Source of the DNA: Actinomycetes bacterium
GTDB lineage: Bacteria > Actinomycetota > Actinomycetes > Propionibacteriales > Propionibacteriaceae
Direction: 5' to 3'
DNA: 5,626 nt
Assembly (NCBI GenBank): GCA_023387135.1
Contig: JAEWIK010000275.1
Coordinates: 1-5,626, forward strand
Positions within the stretch are counted from its first letter, which is position 1, and each line of letters opens with the position of its first letter. This document shows positions 1 to 5,626 of this stretch, one piece after another. The translations under genes and the position numbers were made by a program. A model generated the notes under the pieces. It was given only the letters and a program-made list of their open reading frames with translations, was not told where the DNA came from and ran no database searches.

Positions 1-1
1 G

Positions 2-526
2 GTGAGCGACGGCGGCGACCTCGTCGAGACCTCGCTGTGGAGCGGGGTGCCGGGCTGGGAGCCTGGCAGCCGCAGGGCGCTGCTGCTCCCCGGCGGTCAC
101 GAGCTGGTGGTGACCGAGCCCGCGCGCTCGCTCGATGCCGGCATGCCGGGGGCCTACCTCTACGAGCCGGATCCCGCGGTGATCAGGGCAGGGGGGGTCG
201 CCCTCGTCGCCGAGGCGGTGGCAGGCAGGGTGCTCGCTCCAGCCATCGCCTATGTGACGTCCGACACCCTCGTGGAGACCCCTTTCGCCACCCGTTTCGC
301 CGTCGAGGACGTGCTGCCGTTCGACGAGCGGACGCTGCGGCGGTGGGTGTCGGCGGCGGGCGTCGGCGCCCTGGAGATCAAGGTGCGCGGCATCGACGTC
401 GACCCGGCCGTGCTGCGCAAGCGCCTCAAGCCGACGGGCACGGCGTCGGCCACGCTCGTCCTCAGCCCCACCCCTCGGGGTGCGCGCGCGATCGTCGCGC
501 GCCGGGTGGCTCCCCGCCTCAGCTGA
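2..526 (+). CDS. THUMP-like-domain class I SAM methyltransferase, C-terminal part (5' partial)
   Basis: This is the last 174 codons of a gene that enters from the left edge. The GTG at position 2 is probably an internal valine, because the frame is open to the edge and no ribosome binding site can be seen. The visible part matches the C-terminal THUMP-like domain found behind a Rossmann-fold methyltransferase in many actinobacterial proteins: LYEPDPAVIRAG at residues 53-64, YVTSD at 84-88, ALEIKVRGIDVDPAVLRKRL at 123-142, then a terminal strand ATLVLSP. THUMP-type domains bind RNA, so the full protein is likely an RNA-modifying methyltransferase in the cytoplasm; its target cannot be told from this part. 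The SAM-binding motifs lie outside the window. It converges on the GH13 gene and the two stop codons overlap, with no terminator hairpin between them. Family assignment is from recognition of the domain pattern, not a search. Confidence 0.8.
   Translation: MSDGGDLVETSLWSGVPGWEPGSRRALLLPGGHELVVTEPARSLDAGMPGAYLYEPDPAVIRAGGVALVAEAVAGRVLAPAIAYVTSDTLVETPFATRFAVEDVLPFDERTLRRWVSAAGVGALEIKVRGIDVDPAVLRKRLKPTGTASATLVLSPTPRGARAIVARRVAPRLS
519..526. other. Convergent stop-codon overlap in a palindrome
   Basis: The 8-base palindrome TCAGCTGA holds the TGA stop of the + strand methyltransferase gene (524-526) and the TGA stop of the - strand GH13 gene (519-521). The two genes therefore overlap tail to tail by 8 bp. 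I see no hairpin with a T-run here, so transcripts from either side probably read into the other gene. Confidence 0.9.
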
Positions 527-1763
527 TCCGCCAGGAGTTGGCGGCGAGGCCCTCCGCCTCCTTGTCGGCGACGTTGATGTCGAGCACGAGCGTGTTGCTC
601 TCGTTGCTCAGGGTGAGGGTGATCCAGGTGTTCGACAGGTTCGACACCGTGACGTCGGCGTCGACCAGCCAGGGGTTGCGGCGTCGGATGCCGATGATCT
701 CCTGGTAGCGACGAAAGAGGTCGGCGCCGAAGGGAGCCAGGCCCTCGGGCGTCTCGGGGAAGGGCGGACGGACGGCGTCGTCCCCGTGCTGGCCGTCCTG
801 CTTGATGCCGGTGAAGCCCTGCTCGTCGCCGGCGTAGATGGACGGGATGCCGGGCAGGAGCAGCAGCAGCGCGGCGGCGATCTCCAGGTGGCGCGGCTCG
901 TCGAGCTGGGACGCGATCCGCGTCACGTCGTGGTTGCTCAGGAACGTCTGCGGACGGAACGACCTGCACAGCTCGCGGTGGTGCTTCAGCGCCCAGTCGA
1001 GCTGCCACAGGTTGCGCTCCTTGAGCCCGTTCCACAGCAGGTTCCAGAGCTCGTACTGGGTGACGGTGTCGACGCCGGAGGCAGTGACGAACTCGTCATA
1101 GGGACCGTGGATGACCTCGCCGAAGATCCAGACGTCGGGGTGGGCCTCGCGCACCCTGTCGACGATCGTCCGCCACGCCTCGGGTCCTGCCGAGTAGGCG
1201 GCGTCGAGGCGCCACGCGTCGACACCACGGTCCACCCAGAAGTTCATGACGTCCACGATGTAGTCGACGACCTCGGGGTTCGACAGGTCGAGTTCGACGA
1301 GCACCGGGTGGCCCTCGAAGTACCACGGCTGGCCGTCCTCCGACCACTTGATCCAGGAGCCCTCGGGAGTGCCGGGGCCCGCGGCGATGGCGCGCCTGAC
1401 GAGGATGTGGTCGCGTCCGAGGTGGTTGAACACGCCGTCGAGGCACACCCTGATGCCTCTCGCCTTCGCCTGCGCGAGCAGGTCGTCGAAGTCCTGGTCG
1501 TCGCCCAGGCGGGGGTCGATCCGGTAGTGGTCGAGGGTGTCGTAGCCGTGGGTGGACGAGGCGAAGATCGGGGCCAGCAGCAACCCGTTGGCGCCGAGTT
1601 CGATCAGGTAGTCGAACCAGTTGACGAGGTGGGGGAGCCGGTGGCTCACCTCCGTGACGGCACTCGACTCGGCGCCCACGAAGCCGAGCGGGTAGACGTG
1701 CCACCAGATGGCGGTGGCCGACCAGTCGGACGAGGCTGGCGAGGAGTCATCTTCTGTCGTCAT
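519..1763 (-). CDS. GH13 (alpha-amylase family) glycoside hydrolase, cytoplasmic
   Basis: A 414-aa enzyme of the GH13 clan, expected to cleave or transfer alpha-glucosidic bonds in maltodextrin- or glycogen-like sugars. Numbered from the ATG at 1763, the family's conserved regions are all present: region I DGVFNH at 109-114, region II with the nucleophile Asp187 and the preceding Arg185 (WRLDAAY), region III with the acid/base Glu216 (FGEV), and region IV NHD with Asp279. WWHVYPLGF near residue 20 is the first barrel strand. The stretch between regions I and II is only about 70 residues, so domain B is small, and a short beta domain of about 60 residues ends the protein. It is shorter than most GH13 enzymes (about 450-600 aa). 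There is no signal peptide, so it should act on intracellular sugar. I chose ATG 1763 over the TTG at 1781 because AGGGT lies 8 nt upstream of it and the TTG has no such site. It is divergent from groES. Exact substrate and subfamily are unknown. Confidence 0.88.
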   Translation of the reverse strand: MTTEDDSSPASSDWSATAIWWHVYPLGFVGAESSAVTEVSHRLPHLVNWFDYLIELGANGLLLAPIFASSTHGYDTLDHYRIDPRLGDDQDFDDLLAQAKARGIRVCLDGVFNHLGRDHILVRRAIAAGPGTPEGSWIKWSEDGQPWYFEGHPVLVELDLSNPEVVDYIVDVMNFWVDRGVDAWRLDAAYSAGPEAWRTIVDRVREAHPDVWIFGEVIHGPYDEFVTASGVDTVTQYELWNLLWNGLKERNLWQLDWALKHHRELCRSFRPQTFLSNHDVTRIASQLDEPRHLEIAAALLLLLPGIPSIYAGDEQGFTGIKQDGQHGDDAVRPPFPETPEGLAPFGADLFRRYQEIIGIRRRNPWLVDADVTVSNLSNTWITLTLSNESNTLVLDINVADKEAEGLAANSWRIS

Positions 1764-1771
1764 GTCAGCGC

Positions 1772-1776
1772 ACCCT
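1772..1776 (-). promoter_or_regulatory. Ribosome binding site of the GH13 gene
   Basis: On the - strand AGGGT stands 8 nt before the ATG at 1763. It is a modest Shine-Dalgarno match but well spaced, and it decides the start against the TTG at 1781, which lies on the edge of the CIRCE palindrome. Confidence 0.5.
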
Positions 1777-1780
1777 ACCA

Positions 1781-1822
1781 ACCGGCACTTGGCACTCGGC
1801 TTGATCGAGTGCTAGTGCCGGT
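1781..1822. promoter_or_regulatory. CIRCE operator 1 (HrcA site) within an enlarged palindrome
   Basis: The core is TTGGCACTC (1789-1797), 9 nt, GAGTGCTAG (1807-1815), matching the CIRCE consensus TTAGCACTC-N9-GAGTGCTAA with the exact 9-nt spacer. HrcA binds this element and represses chaperone genes until heat or misfolded protein titrates the GroEL that keeps HrcA folded. Here the core sits in a longer inverted repeat: ACCGGCACT (1781-1789) and AGTGCCGGT (1814-1822) are perfect complements, offset from the core centre by half a base pair. Each arm thus carries the motif GGCACT/AGTGC twice. The site covers the predicted -35 of groES and ends 17 nt before the GH13 start codon. Confidence 0.88.
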
Positions 1823-1829
1823 ATAGATT
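1801..1829 (+). promoter_or_regulatory. Predicted groES-groEL promoter
   Basis: TTGATC (1801-1806) as -35 and TAGATT (1824-1829) as -10 are separated by 17 bp, each matching 4 of 6 bases of the vegetative sigma consensus. The start of transcription would fall near 1836, inside the left arm of CIRCE 2. The -35 lies in the spacer of CIRCE 1. HrcA on either site would block polymerase. An overlapping TATAGA reading at 1822-1827 gives a worse 15-bp spacer. Confidence 0.6.
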
Positions 1830-1833
1830 CGGC

Positions 1834-1860
1834 TTAGCACTCTCCGGGTGAGGGTGCCAA
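1834..1860. promoter_or_regulatory. CIRCE operator 2 (HrcA site)
   Basis: TTAGCACTC (1834-1842) is a perfect left CIRCE arm. After exactly 9 nt comes GGGTGCCAA (1852-1860), which differs from the consensus right arm at two positions. It lies over the predicted transcription start, the usual place of CIRCE in groES operons, so it is both operator DNA and the first hairpin of the mRNA leader. Its centre is 45 bp from that of CIRCE 1, about four helical turns, so two HrcA dimers could lie on the same face. Confidence 0.88.
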
Positions 1861-1875
1861 GGCCACGGTGGCACC
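1853..1875. repeat. Inverted repeat overlapping the right arm of CIRCE 2
   Basis: GGTGCCA (1853-1859) and TGGCACC (1869-1875) are perfect 7-bp complements with a 9-nt spacer. The left arm is shared with CIRCE 2, so the leader RNA could fold either as the CIRCE hairpin or as this one. In DNA it amounts to an additional GGCAC-type half-site downstream of CIRCE 2. A function is inferred only. Confidence 0.45.
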
Positions 1876-1900
1876 GCGACGACACCGGGGCTGCAGATCA

Positions 1901-1927
1901 CCTGACCATTTCAGGGCCTCAGGGCCC
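1901..1927 (+). repeat. Tandem 8-bp repeat and alternative hairpins in the groES leader
   Basis: TCAGGGCC occurs twice in direct contact (1911-1918 and 1919-1926). CCTGA at 1901-1905 can pair with the TCAGG of either copy, and GGGCC (1914-1918) can pair with GGCCC (1923-1927) around a 4-nt loop. The folds exclude one another. They end about 10 nt before the ribosome binding site of groES, so they may influence translation or mRNA stability, but no known riboswitch or thermometer class is recognisable. Confidence 0.45.
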
Positions 1928-1936
1928 ACCACGAAC

Positions 1937-1943
1937 GAAAGGG
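1937..1943 (+). promoter_or_regulatory. Ribosome binding site of groES
   Basis: GAAAGGG lies 7 nt before the GTG at 1951. It supports this GTG, which also gives the normal GroES N-terminus [11 protein letters not shown]. Confidence 0.6.
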
Positions 1944-1950
1944 TTTTGAC

Positions 1951-3879
<1,929 letters not shown>

Positions 3880-3882
3880 CAG

Positions 3883-3918
3883 GAAACGGGCTCCCACCTC
3901 CGGGTGGGGGCCCGTTTC
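3883..3918. terminator. Strong hairpin terminator after groEL, probably bidirectional
   Basis: GAAACGGGCTCCCACC (3883-3898) and GGTGGGGGCCCGTTTC (3903-3918) form a 16-bp stem with one G-T wobble and a 4-nt TCCG loop. It begins 11 nt after the groEL stop. The T-run is short (TTTCTC), but the stem has AAA on one side and TTT on the other, so it can serve transcripts from both strands: groEL from the left and the HTH gene from the right. Confidence 0.88.
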
Positions 3919-4021
3919 TCGTGATCCGCCACGAGCGGCACGGTGGGGTCGATGGACGAATTACTCGGCTGATCCCACGACTCCTCTGTCACGACCCCCG
4001 CTGTGAGCTGGGCGGGCACAG
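3918..4021. other. Convergent intergenic stretch with two further small hairpins
   Basis: No gene is seen between the groEL terminator and the HTH gene stop. CTCGTG (3918-3923) and CACGAG (3930-3935) form a 6-bp stem with a 6-nt loop. GTGGGGTC (3943-3950) and GATCCCAC (3971-3978) form an 8-bp stem with one G-T wobble and a 20-nt loop. Either could help stop leftward transcripts from the HTH gene, but neither is followed by a T-run. Confidence 0.4.
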
Positions 4022-4393
4022 CTAGCCGTTGACGAGCTGGGACACCCTTCCCCGCGAGACACCGAGGATGACCGCCGAGTCCGTGACCGAGTAGCCGGCG
4101 TTGCGAAGATGGCGCACCGCCTCGCGGGAACGCCTGGCGGCGTCACGGGACGCCTCGGCAGCCTCCGCCGTGGCCTTGCGCGCCGCCGCCACCTCGTCGC
4201 CGAGGTCTCCGAGTTCGGGCACGACGATGATGCGCCACGTCGAATGGTCGACGGAGGGGTCTTCGGTGTCGAGGTAGTCGCGCACCTGCTGCTCGGCGTC
4301 CCCGAGCGTGCGGGCCTGTGTGATGGGGTCACCGTCGCGACGGAACTCCCAGCCGCGGATCCAGCGGTGAGCGGTGACAGTGAGGGTCTTCAC
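4022..4393 (-). CDS. HicB-like N-terminal, coiled-coil and helix-turn-helix protein (putative orphan antitoxin/regulator)
   Basis: A 123-aa protein. Residues 1-59 look like a small alpha/beta domain of the kind seen in HicB-like actinobacterial proteins (KTLTVTAHRWIRGWEF, then a helix and strand TWRIIVVPE). Residues 62-98 are an Ala/Glu/Arg-rich helix, likely a coiled coil (EVAAARKATAEAAEASRDAA). Residues 101-121 form a clear helix-turn-helix (YSVTDSAVILGVSRGRVSQL), so the protein should bind DNA, probably as a dimer. I chose the GTG at 4393 because AAGGAGG lies 4 nt upstream; a longer frame to the ATG at 4465 would start at the predicted promoter and has no such site. No HicA-like toxin is seen on either side, so it is an orphan here. 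It lies downstream of and in the same direction as transketolase but seems to have its own promoter. The target is unknown; self-regulation is an inference from the repeats in its promoter. Confidence 0.8.
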   Translation of the reverse strand: MKTLTVTAHRWIRGWEFRRDGDPITQARTLGDAEQQVRDYLDTEDPSVDHSTWRIIVVPELGDLGDEVAAARKATAEAAEASRDAARRSREAVRHLRNAGYSVTDSAVILGVSRGRVSQLVNG

Positions 4394-4397
4394 TTGT

Positions 4398-4404
4398 CCT
4401 CCTT
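4398..4404 (-). promoter_or_regulatory. Ribosome binding site deciding the HTH gene start
   Basis: AAGGAGG on the - strand is a full Shine-Dalgarno match, 4 nt before the GTG at 4393. It is the strongest ribosome binding site in the window and sets the start at GTG rather than the ATG 72 nt upstream. Confidence 0.8.
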
Positions 4405-4416
4405 GCTGCGGGCGAT

Positions 4417-4435
4417 GGACTGCACCAGGACTGCA
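4417..4435. repeat. Two 8-bp direct repeats, candidate operator of the HTH gene
   Basis: GGACTGCA occurs at 4417-4424 and 4428-4435, start to start 11 bp, close to one helical turn. The pair covers the predicted transcription start and touches the -10 box of the HTH gene, a place where a bound protein would block initiation. The encoded HTH protein is the natural candidate to bind here, but nothing in the sequence proves it. Confidence 0.5.
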
Positions 4436-4464
4436 GTTTAGGCGGGGTAAGCATTCAATGTCCA
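4435..4464 (-). promoter_or_regulatory. Predicted promoter of the HTH gene
   Basis: On the - strand TGGACA (4459-4464) matches 5 of 6 bases of a -35 box, and TAAACT (4435-4440) matches 4 of 6 of a -10 box, with an 18-bp spacer. Transcription would begin near 4428, giving a leader of about 35 nt. This supports a transcript separate from transketolase. Confidence 0.55.
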
Positions 4465-4501
4465 TCCTGGCTAAACACCTGTGGACAGCTGCGGCAAGTA
4501 G

Positions 4502-4525
4502 GAGGCCCGCCGCCCCGGCGGCCTC
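4502..4525 (-). terminator. Possible transketolase terminator hairpin
   Basis: GAGGC (4502-4506) pairs with GCCTC (4521-4525), and after a one-base bulge CGCC (4508-4511) pairs with GGCG (4517-4520) around a 5-nt loop. It lies 27 nt past the transketolase stop and before the HTH gene promoter. It is very GC-rich but has no T-run, so it is a weaker candidate than the groEL terminator. Confidence 0.45.
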
Positions 4526-4552
4526 GCGGAGAGGGTGAGGGTTCCGGGGCTT

Positions 4553-5626
<1,074 letters not shown>

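Noticed and set aside
250..1035. 261-codon - strand frame across the methyltransferase and GH13 genes
   Set aside because: Arg/Pro/Ala-rich shadow crossing two real genes, with no domain pattern.
1764..1781. TTG start at 1781 for the GH13 gene
   Set aside because: It has no ribosome binding site and lies on the edge of the CIRCE palindrome, while ATG 1763 has a well-spaced AGGGT.
480..1826. 448-codon open frame antisense to the GH13 gene
   Set aside because: Low-complexity product rich in V, D, E, G and R without motifs, while the opposite strand encodes a complete GH13 enzyme. Its start lies in the end of the methyltransferase gene and it runs across CIRCE 1.
1781..1860. HspR-type HAIR operator near groES
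   Set aside because: I looked for CTTGAGT-N7-ACTCAAG, the element of actinobacterial HspR, and found no pair of arms matching it; the inverted repeats are of the CIRCE type.
3961..4332. 123-codon - strand frame overlapping the HTH gene
   Set aside because: Ser/Arg/Pro/Thr-rich translation typical of a shifted frame; the HTH frame has a strong ribosome binding site and a clear domain layout.
4417..4435. CRISPR or mobile-element repeats
   Set aside because: The only repeats are a pair of 8-mers and a tandem 8-mer; there is no regular array, transposase, terminal inverted repeat or target duplication anywhere in the window.
4394..4465. N-terminal extension of the HTH protein to the ATG at 4465
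   Set aside because: The extension covers the predicted promoter and the strong ribosome binding site, and its 24 residues show no family pattern.

Overview
The window is GC-rich DNA from an actinobacterium. Evidence is the strong G/C bias at third codon positions, GTG starts, a groES-groEL operon whose GroEL ends in a short His-rich tail (the GroEL1 type of Actinomycetota) and CIRCE operators. The gene set would suit Propionibacteriales or a relative, but I cannot fix the genus from sequence alone.

Layout, left to right. (1) 2-526, + strand: 3' part of a THUMP-like-domain SAM-dependent methyltransferase; its catalytic half lies outside the window. (2) 519-1763, - strand: a compact cytoplasmic GH13 (alpha-amylase family) enzyme with all catalytic residues. 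Its stop overlaps the methyltransferase stop inside one 8-base palindrome. (3) 1764-1950: the divergent control region between the GH13 gene and groES. It holds two CIRCE-type HrcA operators, the groES promoter between and within them, and a roughly 115-nt groES leader with short repeats and hairpins. (4) 1951-3871, + strand: groES and groEL, 13 nt apart, closed by a strong hairpin terminator at 3883-3918. (5) 4022-4393, - strand: a 123-aa HicB-like/coiled-coil/helix-turn-helix protein with a strong ribosome binding site, its own promoter and a pair of 8-bp direct repeats at the predicted transcription start. (6) 4553-5626, - strand: the C-terminal half of transketolase, running off the right edge.

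The core is a heat-shock chaperonin operon. HrcA should repress groES-groEL through the CIRCE sites; the GH13 gene starts only 17 nt from the outer edge of the first site and may share that control. The other genes are housekeeping (transketolase, methyltransferase) or a small regulator.

I found no mobile element, CRISPR array, tRNA or rRNA, and no clear new multi-gene system. The least ordinary features are the nested, enlarged CIRCE region shared with a sugar-hydrolase gene, and the orphan HTH protein with its candidate operator.
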